From Agrococcus baldri (lineage in GTDB: Bacteria > Actinomycetota > Actinomycetes > Actinomycetales > Microbacteriaceae): a stretch of 35,846 nucleotides of DNA. A model generated the notes under the pieces. That model did not search any database and had not been told where the DNA came from. It saw nothing but the letters and a program-made list of their open reading frames with translations. The position numbers were made by a program, and so were the translations under genes. The stretch is taken from assembly GCA_007988785.1 (NCBI GenBank), contig BJUU01000029.1:1-35846 (forward strand), given 5' to 3'. Of this stretch, positions 9,304 through 16,979 are shown piece by piece (position 1 is the stretch's first letter; the number at the start of each line of letters is the position of its first letter).

Positions 9304-10182
9304 ATGGCATTCAACGACAGCGGACCCGCGACCGGCGAGCCCCAGGAGGCCGCAGCGCCCTACGGCGGCGGCACCGGCGCCCAGAAGCGCGTGCGCATCC
9401 GTCACTTCCAGAAGGCGAAGCAGGACGGCGTGAAGATCGTCGGGCTGACGAGCTACGACTTCCTGTCTGCCCAGGTCTTCGACACCGCCGGCATCGACTT
9501 CCTGCTCGTCGGCGACTCGGCGGGCAACACGGTCTTCGGCTACGACACGACGCTGCCGGTGACGGTCGACGAGCTCATCCCGCTCACCCGCGCGGTGGCG
9601 CGCGCCGCCAAGCGCGCCCTCGTGGTGGCCGACATGCCGTTCGGCTCGTACGAGGTGAACGCGCGCGAGGCGCTGCACACCGCCATCCGCTTCATGAAGG
9701 AGACGGGTGCGCACGCCGTGAAGCTCGAGGGCGGCGAGCGCTCCGCCGAGCAGATCCGCCGCATCGTCGAGGCCGGCATCCCCGTGATGGGCCACGTCGG
9801 CTACACGCCGCAGTCGGAGCACGGCCTCGGCGGCCACGTCATCCAGGCGCGCGGCGAGGCGGGCGTCGAGCAGCTGCTGCGCGACGCGCGCGCGGTCGAG
9901 GAGGCTGGCGCCTTCGCCGTCGTGCTCGAGATGGTGCCCTCCGATTCGGCGCGGGTCGTCACCGAGGCCCTGTCGATCCCGACGCTCTCGGTCGGCGCCG
10001 GCCCGCACTGCGACGGCCAGCTGCTGGTCTGGAGCGACTGGGCGGGCATGACGAGCGGCCGCATCCCCAAGTTCGTCAAGCAGTACGCGCAGCTCGCGCA
10101 GACGCTCGAGGAGGCTGCGGTCGCGTTCCGCGAGGATGTCGCGAGCGGCGCCTACCCGGCGCCCGAGCACGAGTACGAGTAG
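9304..10182 (+). CDS. panB: 3-methyl-2-oxobutanoate hydroxymethyltransferase (ketopantoate hydroxymethyltransferase)
   Basis: The product has 292 aa. It transfers a hydroxymethyl group from 5,10-methylene-THF to ketoisovalerate, the first committed step of pantothenate and CoA synthesis. Family motifs are present: [63 protein letters not shown] and [16 protein letters not shown]. An Ala/Gly-rich N-terminal tail of about 30 residues precedes the barrel, as in other actinobacterial PanB. The start is fixed by a TAGGCT hexamer 6 nt upstream. It is followed after 4 nt by the DUF1697 gene. Confidence 0.97.
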   Translation: MAFNDSGPATGEPQEAAAPYGGGTGAQKRVRIRHFQKAKQDGVKIVGLTSYDFLSAQVFDTAGIDFLLVGDSAGNTVFGYDTTLPVTVDELIPLTRAVARAAKRALVVADMPFGSYEVNAREALHTAIRFMKETGAHAVKLEGGERSAEQIRRIVEAGIPVMGHVGYTPQSEHGLGGHVIQARGEAGVEQLLRDARAVEEAGAFAVVLEMVPSDSARVVTEALSIPTLSVGAGPHCDGQLLVWSDWAGMTSGRIPKFVKQYAQLAQTLEEAAVAFREDVASGAYPAPEHEYE

Positions 10183-10186
10183 CCGC

Positions 10187-10699
10187 ATGCGCGTCGCCCT
10201 GCTGCTGCGCGGCGTCAACGTCGGCGGCGTCACCGTGCGCTCGGCCGAGCTGCGCGCGCTGCTCGCCGAAGCGGGCCTGGGCGAGGTCGCGACCGTGCTG
10301 GCGAGCGGCAACGCCGTGGTGACGGCGACGGATGCCGCTGCCGCGGCCGGGGCGGCGGAGGCCGCCCTCGAGCGGCGGTACGGCAGGCGCATCCAGGTGC
10401 TGGGCATCGCGATCGAGTCGCTCGCCGCGATCGTCGCGGACTACCCGCACGGCGAGGACGACGAGCACACGCCGTACGTGGTCTTCGAGCTCGAGCCGGG
10501 CGTCGCGGCCGAGCTCGCGGCGCTCGAGCCGGGGCCCGGCGAGGCGATCGCCGCGGGCGCCGCCGGCGTCGTGCACTGGTCGAACCCGAGGGGCACGACG
10601 CTGACCAGCCCGTTCGCGAAGGCGCTCGAGCGCACCGCGAAGGATCGCGTCACGACGCGCAACGTGCGCACGCTGCGCAAGGTGCTCGCCGCAGCCTGA
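10187..10699 (+). CDS. DUF1697 family protein
   Basis: The product has 170 aa from ATG 10187, 4 nt after the panB stop and probably translated by re-initiation. It shows the DUF1697 pattern: an N-terminal alpha/beta unit beginning MRVALLLRGVNVGG, then LRALLAEAGL, an ASGNAVV-like strand, and a C-terminal TSPFAKALERTAKDRVTTRN with a basic RNVRTLRKVL ending. The family is cytoplasmic and of unknown function. The small hairpin GCAGCC-tga-GGCTGC (10691-10705) spans the stop codon and may end the transcript towards the convergent small gene. Confidence 0.88.
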   Translation: MRVALLLRGVNVGGVTVRSAELRALLAEAGLGEVATVLASGNAVVTATDAAAAAGAAEAALERRYGRRIQVLGIAIESLAAIVADYPHGEDDEHTPYVVFELEPGVAAELAALEPGPGEAIAAGAAGVVHWSNPRGTTLTSPFAKALERTAKDRVTTRNVRTLRKVLAAA

Positions 10700-10708
10700 G
10701 GCTGCGGA

Positions 10709-10939
10709 TCAGCGCTGCGCGGGGTCGCCCTCCGCCGCTTCCGGGCCGCCCTCGCTGCCCTCGCCCCACGAGTCCTCGGCGGCGTCCTCCGCTGCCCAGG
10801 CGCGCGAGCGCTCCTTGATGATCTCGGGGGCGCGAGCGGCCTCCTCGCGGGTCGTGAAGGGGCCGGCCCGGTCGTATCCGGGAGAGACCATGCCCTCCTC
10901 GACGACGCCGGTCTCCAGGTTGTACCAGTACTCGGCCAT
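10709..10939 (-). CDS. Small acidic SPOR-like conserved protein
   Basis: The product has 76 aa and begins [16 protein letters not shown]. The first 45 residues ([19 protein letters not shown]) resemble short actinobacterial proteins annotated as SPOR-like, which show one beta-alpha unit with the GPF-xx-REEA pattern. The rest is an acidic Glu/Gly/Ala-rich tail. There is no signal peptide or membrane segment. GGGAGGAA lies 3 nt before the ATG, so the start is clear. Function is unknown. It is divergent from map with a 47-bp gap and convergent with the DUF1697 gene. Confidence 0.78.
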   Translation of the reverse strand: MAEYWYNLETGVVEEGMVSPGYDRAGPFTTREEAARAPEIIKERSRAWAAEDAAEDSWGEGSEGGPEAAEGDPAQR

Positions 10940-10973
10940 GCGTTCCTCCCGGGGTCGCTCGGTGGGGTCTGCC

Positions 10974-10979
10974 TAGGAT
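10974..10979 (+). promoter_or_regulatory. -10 hexamer of map, decides the start
   Basis: TAGGAT ends 7 nt before ATG 10987. An earlier in-frame ATG at 10978 overlaps this hexamer and would lie upstream of the transcription start, so 10987 is preferred. Confidence 0.6.
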
Positions 10980-10986
10980 GGAGCCT

Positions 10987-11856
10987 ATGCCGAAGGACGC
11001 CGCACGTCACCTCATCCCCGGACGCGTCGGCCCCCTCCGCCGTGTCGACGCATCCATCGCCCGCCCCGAGTACGTGGGCAGGCCGGGACCGGCGAAGCAC
11101 GTCGGGGGCGACGTCTACGACGACGAGGCGGTCGAGCGCATCCGGGCCGCAGGCACCATCGCGGCCGACGCGATCGCGGCGGTCGGCGCGGCCGTGCGGC
11201 CCGGCGTCACGACCGACGAGCTCGACGCGATCGGGCACGAGTTCGTCACGAGCCACGGCGCCTACCCCTCGACCCTCGGCTACCGCGGCTTCCCGAAGTC
11301 GGTGTGCTCGAGCGTCAACGAGGTGATCTGCCACGGCATCCCCGACGACACGGTGCTCGAGGACGGCGACATCGTCAACATCGACATCACCGCCTACCGG
11401 GACGGCGTGCACGGCGACTCGAACCGCACCTTCGTGGTCGGGCAGCCGAGCGACGAGGTGACCCGGCTCGTCGAGCGCACCGAGGAGTCGCTGCGGCGCG
11501 CGATCAGGAGCGCCATGCCGGGCCGCCGCGTCAACGTGATCGGCCGCACGATCGAGATGTACGCGAAGCGCTTGGGCTACGGCGTCGTGCGCGACTTCAC
11601 CGGCCACGGCGTCGGCACCTCGTTCCACTCGGGCCTGATCATCCCCCACTACGACACCGATCGGTACGACACCGAGATCGTGCCCGGCATGGTCTTCACG
11701 ATCGAGCCGATGCTGACGCTCGGCACCCACGAGTGGGACATGTGGGCGGATGGGTGGACCGTCGTCACGAAGGACCGGTCCATCACCGCGCAGTTCGAGC
11801 ACACCATCGTCGTGCGCGAGTCCGGCGCGGAGATCCTCACGCTGCCGTCGGCCTGA
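10987..11856 (+). CDS. map: Methionine aminopeptidase type I
   Basis: The product has 289 aa. It removes the N-terminal Met from new proteins after deformylation. The pita-bread fold signatures are complete: NEVICHGIP (His116), [20 protein letters not shown] (metal ligands Asp133 and Asp144), [14 protein letters not shown] (His207), MVFTIEPM (Glu240) and AQFEHTIVV (Glu271). The N-terminal extension of about 35 residues ([16 protein letters not shown], then [10 protein letters not shown]) is typical of actinobacterial and plant-type Map1c proteins with a proline-rich SH3-like linker. It is read as a leaderless message; ppgK follows after 36 nt with its own -10. Confidence 0.97.
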   Translation: MPKDAARHLIPGRVGPLRRVDASIARPEYVGRPGPAKHVGGDVYDDEAVERIRAAGTIAADAIAAVGAAVRPGVTTDELDAIGHEFVTSHGAYPSTLGYRGFPKSVCSSVNEVICHGIPDDTVLEDGDIVNIDITAYRDGVHGDSNRTFVVGQPSDEVTRLVERTEESLRRAIRSAMPGRRVNVIGRTIEMYAKRLGYGVVRDFTGHGVGTSFHSGLIIPHYDTDRYDTEIVPGMVFTIEPMLTLGTHEWDMWADGWTVVTKDRSITAQFEHTIVVRESGAEILTLPSA

Positions 11857-11879
11857 GCGGCGGTGCGGCGGATCCGTGG

Positions 11880-11885
11880 CAGGAT
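11880..11885 (+). promoter_or_regulatory. -10 hexamer, leaderless promoter of ppgK
   Basis: CAGGAT ends 7 nt before GTG 11893. This supports the GTG start over the upstream in-frame ATG at 11863, which lacks a ribosome site. Confidence 0.5.
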
Positions 11886-11892
11886 CGTCGCC

Positions 11893-12648
11893 GTGGCGAA
11901 GTCAAAGGACAAGGCGGTCGGCGTCGACATCGGCGGAACCGGCGTGAAGGCGGCGCTCGTCGACGTCAGGCACGGCGAGCTGCTGAGCGATCGCGTGAAG
12001 GTGCCCACCCCGACCGGCGGCGAGCCCGACGCGATCCGCGACGCGGTGGTCGAGCTCGTCGAGCGGCTCGACGTCGACGACGACACCCCCATCGGCGTCA
12101 CCTTCCCGGCGATCGTGCGCCACGGCCGCACGATGAGCGCCGCGAACGTCTCGAACGCGTGGATCGGCCTCGAGGCCGAGCGGCTCTTCGAGCAGGCGCT
12201 CGGCCGCGACATCCACTTCGCCAACGACGCGGATGCGGCGGGCTTCGCCGAGGATCACTACGGCGCGGCGAAGGACGCCTCGGGCCTCGTGATCATGACG
12301 ACGCTCGGCACCGGCATCGGCGGCGCGCTCATCTACAACGGCGTGCTCATCCCCAACGCCGAGCTCGGCCACCTCGAGCTCGACGGCCACGACGCGGAGT
12401 CGCGCGCCGCCAACAGCGCCCGCGAGCGCGAGGAGCTCAGCTGGGAGGTGTGGGCGCAGCGGCTGCAGCGCTACTACAGCCACCTCGAGTTCATCTTCTC
12501 GCCCGACCTGTTCGTGGTCGGCGGCGGCGTCTCGAAGTCGTCGGAGCTGTTCCTGCCGCTGCTCGACCTGCAGACGCCGATCGTGCCGGCGAAGCTGCGC
12601 AACAACGCGGGCATCATCGGCGCCGCGGCGCTCGCGCGCGGGGTCTGA
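11893..12648 (+). CDS. ppgK: Polyphosphate glucokinase
   Basis: The product has 251 aa and belongs to the ROK-type glucokinases that phosphorylate glucose with polyphosphate or ATP. It has the phosphate-1 loop GVDIGGTGVKAA near the N-terminus, the sugar-site stretch FANDADAAGF, and TTLGTGIGGALI for the second phosphate-binding region. It lacks the CGxxGC zinc motif of other ROK proteins, as expected for PpgK. GTG 11893 gives MAKSKDKAVG, a normal N-terminus. A weak 5-bp hairpin (12658-12671) after the stop may end the message before the fructose operon. Confidence 0.95.
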   Translation: MAKSKDKAVGVDIGGTGVKAALVDVRHGELLSDRVKVPTPTGGEPDAIRDAVVELVERLDVDDDTPIGVTFPAIVRHGRTMSAANVSNAWIGLEAERLFEQALGRDIHFANDADAAGFAEDHYGAAKDASGLVIMTTLGTGIGGALIYNGVLIPNAELGHLELDGHDAESRAANSAREREELSWEVWAQRLQRYYSHLEFIFSPDLFVVGGGVSKSSELFLPLLDLQTPIVPAKLRNNAGIIGAAALARGV

Positions 12649-12694
12649 GCACCGTCTGAGGCAGGAGCCTCTGCCCGCTGCCCGCACCGACACA

Positions 12695-12745
12695 TCTGTG
12701 TTCGTCTGCGTTTACTTGTGCTTTTCTGCGTTGTTCTGCTAGCGT
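12695..12745 (+). promoter_or_regulatory. Fructose operon promoter with five 10-bp operator repeats
   Basis: Units start every 10 bp: TCTGTGTTCG (12695), TCTGCGTTTA (12705), CTTGTGCTTT (12715), TCTGCGTTGT (12725) and TCTGCTAGCG (12735, partial). The consensus is TCTGYGTT plus two free bases. The repeats cover the likely -35 (TTGTGC, 12716-12721) and -10 (TAGCGT, 12740-12745; 18-bp spacer). Repeats on one DNA face suit a multimeric DeoR-family repressor. I infer that this is the autoregulated operator of the next gene. The Shine-Dalgarno site GAGGAGG lies at 12753-12759. Confidence 0.6.
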
Positions 12746-12764
12746 CCTCCGCGAGGAGGCACCG

Positions 12765-13550
12765 ATGCTCGCAACCCAGCGCCGCGACGAGATCGCCGGC
12801 CGCATCCAGTCGCACGGCCGCGTGCTCGTCGCCGAGATCGCCGCCGAGCTCGGCATCACCGCGGAGACCGTGCGGCGCGACCTCGACGCGCTCGAGCGCG
12901 CGGGCATCGCCCGCCGCGTGCACGGCGGCGCGGTCGCCGCGGGCCGCTCGAGCCTGGTCGAGACCGCCGTGGCAGAGCGCGCCGACGCCAACGCCGAGGG
13001 CAAGCGGCGCATCGCGCGCCTCGCGTGCGAGCGGCTGCTCGCCTCCGGTGCCACGAGCGTGCTGCTCGACGCCGGCACCACCACCGCAGCCCTCGCGGCC
13101 GAGCTCGTCGCGACCTGGCCGCGCTTCGACGGTCCGCGCCTCGTCGTCGCGACGCACGCGCCGGCCATCGCGCAGCTGCTCGCCGCGCACCCCTCGATCG
13201 AGGTGCACGCGCTCGGCGGCCGCATCCGCGCCGTGACCGGCGCCGCCGTCGGCGCCCAGACGGTGCTGGCGATCGCCGCCCTGCGGCCCGACATCGTCGT
13301 GCTCGGCACCAACGGGCTCGACGGCGGCGGCGCCACGACCCCCGACCCCGACGAGGCGGCCGTGAAGGCGGCGATCGTCGCCGCGGGCCGCCGCGTCGCC
13401 GTGCTCGCCGATGCCGCGAAGCTCGGCGAGGCCTCGCTCTGCCGCTTCGCGACGCTCGAGCAGATCGACGTCGTGCTCACCGACAGCGCCCCCGACGCCG
13501 AGATGGCCGCCGCCCTCGAGCAGGCGGCGTGCGAGGTGGTCGTCGCGTGA
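12765..13550 (+). CDS. fruR: DeoR-family transcriptional regulator of fructose use
   Basis: The product has 261 aa. Residues about 4-57 form the DeoR winged helix-turn-helix (RRDEIAGRIQSHGRVLVAEI, then ETVRRDLDALERAGIARRVHGGAV). The rest is the DeoR sensor domain with a ribose-isomerase-like fold, including LLDAGTTTAALAAEL and VLGTNGLDGGGATTPDPDEA, which in this family binds a sugar phosphate. It is the first gene of a three-gene operon with fruK and fruA. The likely inducer is fructose 1-phosphate, as for other FruR proteins (inference). GTG of fruK overlaps its stop by 3 nt. Confidence 0.93.
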   Translation: MLATQRRDEIAGRIQSHGRVLVAEIAAELGITAETVRRDLDALERAGIARRVHGGAVAAGRSSLVETAVAERADANAEGKRRIARLACERLLASGATSVLLDAGTTTAALAAELVATWPRFDGPRLVVATHAPAIAQLLAAHPSIEVHALGGRIRAVTGAAVGAQTVLAIAALRPDIVVLGTNGLDGGGATTPDPDEAAVKAAIVAAGRRVAVLADAAKLGEASLCRFATLEQIDVVLTDSAPDAEMAAALEQAACEVVVA

Positions 13551-14533
13551 TCCTCACGCTCACCCTCAATCCCTCGATCGATCGCACCGTCGAGCTGACC
13601 GGCACCCTCGAGCGCGGTGCCGTCCAGCGCGCCGGCGCGCACGCCGCCGAGGTCGCCGCCGGCAAGGGCGTCAACGTCGCCCGGGTGCTCGCCGCCGCGG
13701 GCGTCGCAGCCAGGGCGGTCGTCCTGGCCGACCCCGGCGACCGCTTCGCCGCCCTGCTGGCGTACGACGGCCTCGACGCGGTCTGCGTGCCCGTCGGCGC
13801 CCCGGTGCGCACGAACATCGCGATCACCGAGCCCGACGGCACCACGACCAAGGTCAACGAGCCCGGCGCCCCGCTCGACGACGAGGCCGTCGCCGCCATG
13901 CTCGCCGCCGTGCGGGAGCACGCCGCGGGCGCCGACTGGCTCGTCGTCGCCGGCTCGCTGCCGGCCGGCGCGCGGGCCGCCATCGTGGTCGACGCGATCG
14001 CCGCCGCGCGTGCCGCGGCGCCCGGCATCCGCATCGCGGTCGACACCTCCGGCGCGCCGCTCGCGGCCGCCGTCGCGGCAGGCGGCATCGACCTCGCCAA
14101 GCCGAACGACGAGGAGCTCGAGGAGCTGCTCCGCCTCGCCCCCGGCACGATCGACGGCCCGGCGACCGCTGCGGCGGCGGCACGGTCGCTCGTCGGCCGC
14201 GGCGTCGGCACGGTGCTGCTCACCCTCGGCGGCGACGGCGCCGTGCTCGCCGACGCCTCGCAGGCGCTGCGCGCGATGCCGCCGCCCACCACCGTCCGCT
14301 CGACCGTGGGCGCAGGCGACGCGAGCCTCGCAGGCTGGCTCATCGCCGACGCGGCCGGGCAGGGCGCCGCCCGGCGGCTCGCCCAGGCCGTGGCGCACGG
14401 CTCAGCGGCCGCCGCCATGGCGGGCACCGGCATCCCCGTCCCCGCCGACGCCGACGCCGCCCGCGTCGCCGTCGCATCCATCGACCCATCCCCCACCGCA
14501 GCGCCCGCCGCTGCCGATCCACAGGAGCACTGA
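13547..14533 (+). CDS. fruK: 1-phosphofructokinase
   Basis: The product has 328 aa and belongs to the PfkB/ribokinase family. It converts fructose 1-phosphate, the product of the fructose PTS, to fructose 1,6-bisphosphate with ATP. It begins with the family N-terminus LTLTLNPSIDRTVELTG and has the substrate loop AAGKGVNVARVL, LAKPNDEELEELL, and the C-terminal signature VGAGDASLAGW with catalytic Asp258. The GTG start at 13547 shares GTGA with the regulator stop, and the stop TGA shares its A with the ATG of fruA, so translation is coupled throughout the operon. The C-terminal 30 residues are Ala/Pro-rich. Confidence 0.96.
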   Translation: MILTLTLNPSIDRTVELTGTLERGAVQRAGAHAAEVAAGKGVNVARVLAAAGVAARAVVLADPGDRFAALLAYDGLDAVCVPVGAPVRTNIAITEPDGTTTKVNEPGAPLDDEAVAAMLAAVREHAAGADWLVVAGSLPAGARAAIVVDAIAAARAAAPGIRIAVDTSGAPLAAAVAAGGIDLAKPNDEELEELLRLAPGTIDGPATAAAAARSLVGRGVGTVLLTLGGDGAVLADASQALRAMPPPTTVRSTVGAGDASLAGWLIADAAGQGAARRLAQAVAHGSAAAAMAGTGIPVPADADAARVAVASIDPSPTAAPAAADPQEH

Positions 14534-16515
14534 TGCCCCAGATCCTCACGCCCGAGCTCGTCCTGCTCGACGCCGACCTCGGCGGCGACAAGGAGGCCGT
14601 CATCCGTGCGCTCGCCGCGAGGGCGGGCGCCACCGACCGCGTCGTCGACGGCGACGCGCTCGCCGCCGCGGTGCTCGAGCGCGAGGCGCTCACGCCCACC
14701 GGCATGGGCGCCGGCATCGCGATCCCGCACTGCAAGTCGTCGGCCGTCACCGAGCCCAGCCTCGCCTTCGCGCGCCTCGAGCCCGCGGTCGAGTTCGGCG
14801 CCGACGACGGCCCCGCCGACCTCGTCTTCATGATCATGGCGCCAGAGGGCGCCGCCGAGACGCACCTCGCGGTGCTCTCGCGCCTGGCGGGCTCGCTCAT
14901 CGACGAGACGTTCACCGACGGCCTGCGCGGCGCCTCGACCCCCGAGGAGGTCGTCGCGCTGGTCGAGGGCGTCGTCGCCGACCAGGAGGAGGGCGCCGAG
15001 GAGGCGGTCGCAGCCGGCACACGCAGCATCGTGGCCGTCACCGCCTGCCCCACGGGCATCGCGCACACCTACATGGCGGCGGATGCGCTCAAGGCCGCCG
15101 GCGAGCGGGCGGGCGTGCGCGTCACGGTCGAGACGCAGGGCTCGAGCGGCACCAAGCGGCTCGACCCCGCCGTCATCGCCGCGGCCGACGCGGTCGTCTT
15201 CGCGGTCGACGTCGACGTGCGCGAGCGCGGCCGCTTCGCGGGCAAGCCCTACGTGCAGGTTCCCGTCAAGCGCGGCATCGACGCGCCCGACGCGCTCATC
15301 CAGGAGGCGCTCGGCCACGCCGACGACCCCTCCGGGCCGCGCGTCGCGGGCGAGGCGACCACCGCATCCGCCCCGCAGCAGGCGAGCGCCGGCTCCCTCG
15401 GCGGCACCGTGAAGCGGGCGCTGCTCACGGGCGTGAGCTACATGATCCCGTTCGTCGCCGGCGGCGGGCTGCTCATCGCGCTCGGCTTCCTGCTCGGCGG
15501 CTTCGACATCACCGAGGTGCGCGACGCCGTCATCGTCGAGAACTCCCTCTGGAACCTGCCGGAGGGCGGCCTGGCGATCTATCTGGGCGCGGTGCTCTCC
15601 GCGATCGGCAACGCCTCGATGGCGTTCCTCGTGCCCGCGCTCGCCGGCTACATCGCCTACGCGATCGCCGACCGGCCCGGCATCGCGCCCGGCTTCGTCG
15701 CCGGCGCCGTCGCGCTGCTGATGAGCGCCGGCTTCATCGGCGGCCTCGTCGGCGGCCTGCTCGCGGGCCTCGCCGCCTGGTGGATCGGCACCTGGCGCGT
15801 GCCCGGCTGGATGCGCGGCCTCATGCCGGTCGTCATCATCCCGCTGCTGGCCTCGATCTTCGCCTCGGGGCTGATGGTGATGCTGCTGGGCGGCCCGATC
15901 GCGGCGCTCATGGCCGGCCTCACCGACTGGCTCGGGTCGCTCACCGGCGCCGCCGTCGTGCTGCTGGGCCTGCTGCTGGGCACGATGATGGCGGTCGATC
16001 TCGGCGGCCCGATCAACAAGGTCGCCTACGGCTTCGCGGTGGCGGGCCTCGGCGCCGGATCGCCCGAGAACCCGGCGCCGTGGATGATCATGGCCGCCGT
16101 CATGGCGGCCGGCATGGTGCCGCCGCTCGGCATGGCCCTCGCCAGCGCGCTCGACCGGCGGCTCTTCACGCCCGCGGAGCGCGAGAACGGCAAGGCTGCG
16201 TGGCTGCTCGGCGCATCCTTCATCTCGGAGGGCGCGATCCCCTTCGCCGCCGCCGACCCGCTGCGCGTCATCCCCGCGTCGATCCTCGGCGCCGCCACCA
16301 CCGGCGCGATCTCGATGGCCGCCGGCGTGACGAGCCAGGCGCCGCACGGCGGCTTCTTCGTCTTCTTCGCGATCGGCAACCTGCTGATGTTCACCATCGC
16401 GATCATCGCGGGCACGATCGTCACGGGCCTGGCGGTCATCGCGCTCAAGCGCTGGGCGCGGCGCGCGCCGAAGGCGACCGACGCGGAGGCCGAGCCCGCG
16501 CTCGCGGCCGCCTGA
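14533..16515 (+). CDS. fruA: Fructose-specific PTS permease, EIIABC fusion
   Basis: The product has 660 aa. Residues 1-150 are the EIIA domain, with phospho-accepting His66 in GMGAGIAIPHCKS. After a short acidic linker, residues about 164-265 are EIIB, with Cys172 in VTACPTGIAHTYMAADALK. An Ala/Ser-rich linker leads to EIIC from about residue 293 (VKRALLTGVSYMIPFVAGGG), with about eight to ten membrane helices and the motifs DLGGPINKVAYGF and HGGFFVFF. It imports fructose and phosphorylates it to fructose 1-phosphate for FruK. No HPr or enzyme I gene is in the window. The end is followed by a perfect 17-bp inverted repeat. Confidence 0.96.
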   Translation: MPQILTPELVLLDADLGGDKEAVIRALAARAGATDRVVDGDALAAAVLEREALTPTGMGAGIAIPHCKSSAVTEPSLAFARLEPAVEFGADDGPADLVFMIMAPEGAAETHLAVLSRLAGSLIDETFTDGLRGASTPEEVVALVEGVVADQEEGAEEAVAAGTRSIVAVTACPTGIAHTYMAADALKAAGERAGVRVTVETQGSSGTKRLDPAVIAAADAVVFAVDVDVRERGRFAGKPYVQVPVKRGIDAPDALIQEALGHADDPSGPRVAGEATTASAPQQASAGSLGGTVKRALLTGVSYMIPFVAGGGLLIALGFLLGGFDITEVRDAVIVENSLWNLPEGGLAIYLGAVLSAIGNASMAFLVPALAGYIAYAIADRPGIAPGFVAGAVALLMSAGFIGGLVGGLLAGLAAWWIGTWRVPGWMRGLMPVVIIPLLASIFASGLMVMLLGGPIAALMAGLTDWLGSLTGAAVVLLGLLLGTMMAVDLGGPINKVAYGFAVAGLGAGSPENPAPWMIMAAVMAAGMVPPLGMALASALDRRLFTPAERENGKAAWLLGASFISEGAIPFAAADPLRVIPASILGAATTGAISMAAGVTSQAPHGGFFVFFAIGNLLMFTIAIIAGTIVTGLAVIALKRWARRAPKATDAEAEPALAAA

Positions 16516-16533
16516 CGCATCCGCTCGCCCATC

Positions 16534-16595
16534 CGCCGAGCTTCCCCAGACGGGGCGCTCTCGAAGGGAAGCGCACGATCTGGGGAAGCTCGGCG
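16534..16595. terminator. 17-bp perfect inverted repeat between fruA and rnpB
   Basis: The arm at 16534-16550 (CGCCGAGCTTCCCCAGA) is exactly complementary to 16579-16595, with 28 nt between that can form a short inner stem (GCGCT with AGCGC). It lies 18 nt after fruA and 9 nt beyond the rnpB 3' end, so it can end transcription from both sides. There is no T-run. A dispersed REP-like palindrome is the alternative. Confidence 0.6.
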
Positions 16596-16604
16596 ACAGC
16601 CGGG

Positions 16605-16974
16605 GCGAATCGGCCGGCCGATACGCCGGGTTCTGTCGTGGACGGTCATCTCTCTACGGGATGCATTGCTGCAGCCCTCTAGCGACCTACCCGCGGATGG
16701 GACGAGCAGCCCCGTGATCCGCTGTCTGGTCTTGCTCCGGGCGAGGTTTGCCTAGCCGCGGCGCTCGCACGCCGCGCTGGTGGGCTCTTGCCCCACCGTT
16801 TCACTCCTGGCCCGCCCGGGTCCTGAGACCCCGGCAGGTGGACCTGCTCTCTGTTGCACTTTCTCGCGGGTTGCCCCGGGTGGACGTTATCCACCGCCCT
16901 GCTCTGCGGAGCCCGGACGTTCCTCGGCGCGTGCCCGAGGGCGCGCGACGCGACCGCCTGGCCGACCGATTCGC
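16605..16974 (-). ncRNA. rnpB: RNase P RNA, type A
   Basis: On the minus strand the conserved core is present: GAGGAACGTCCGGGCTCC near the 5' end, GGGCAACCC and AGTGCAACAGAGAGCAGG in the middle, GTGAAACGGTGGGGCAAGAG, GGCTAGGCAAACCTCG, and ACAGAACCCGGCGTATCGG near the 3' end. Helix P1 is formed by 15 nt at 16974-16960 with 15 nt at 16619-16605, with one G-U pair, which sets both ends to within a few bases. The length of about 370 nt is usual. This ribozyme trims tRNA 5' leaders. Confidence 0.93.
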
Positions 16975-16979
16975 TGCCC

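Noticed and set aside
5717-9433. Very long open frame (over 1,200 codons) on the plus strand across glnE and glnA2
   Set aside because: It is the antisense shadow of two certain genes. High GC removes stop codons in several frames, and the translation is low-complexity Arg/Ala/His/Leu-rich without domains.
10978-10986. Start of map at ATG 10978
   Set aside because: This ATG overlaps the TAGGAT -10 hexamer and would lie upstream of the transcription start; ATG 10987 fits the leaderless pattern.
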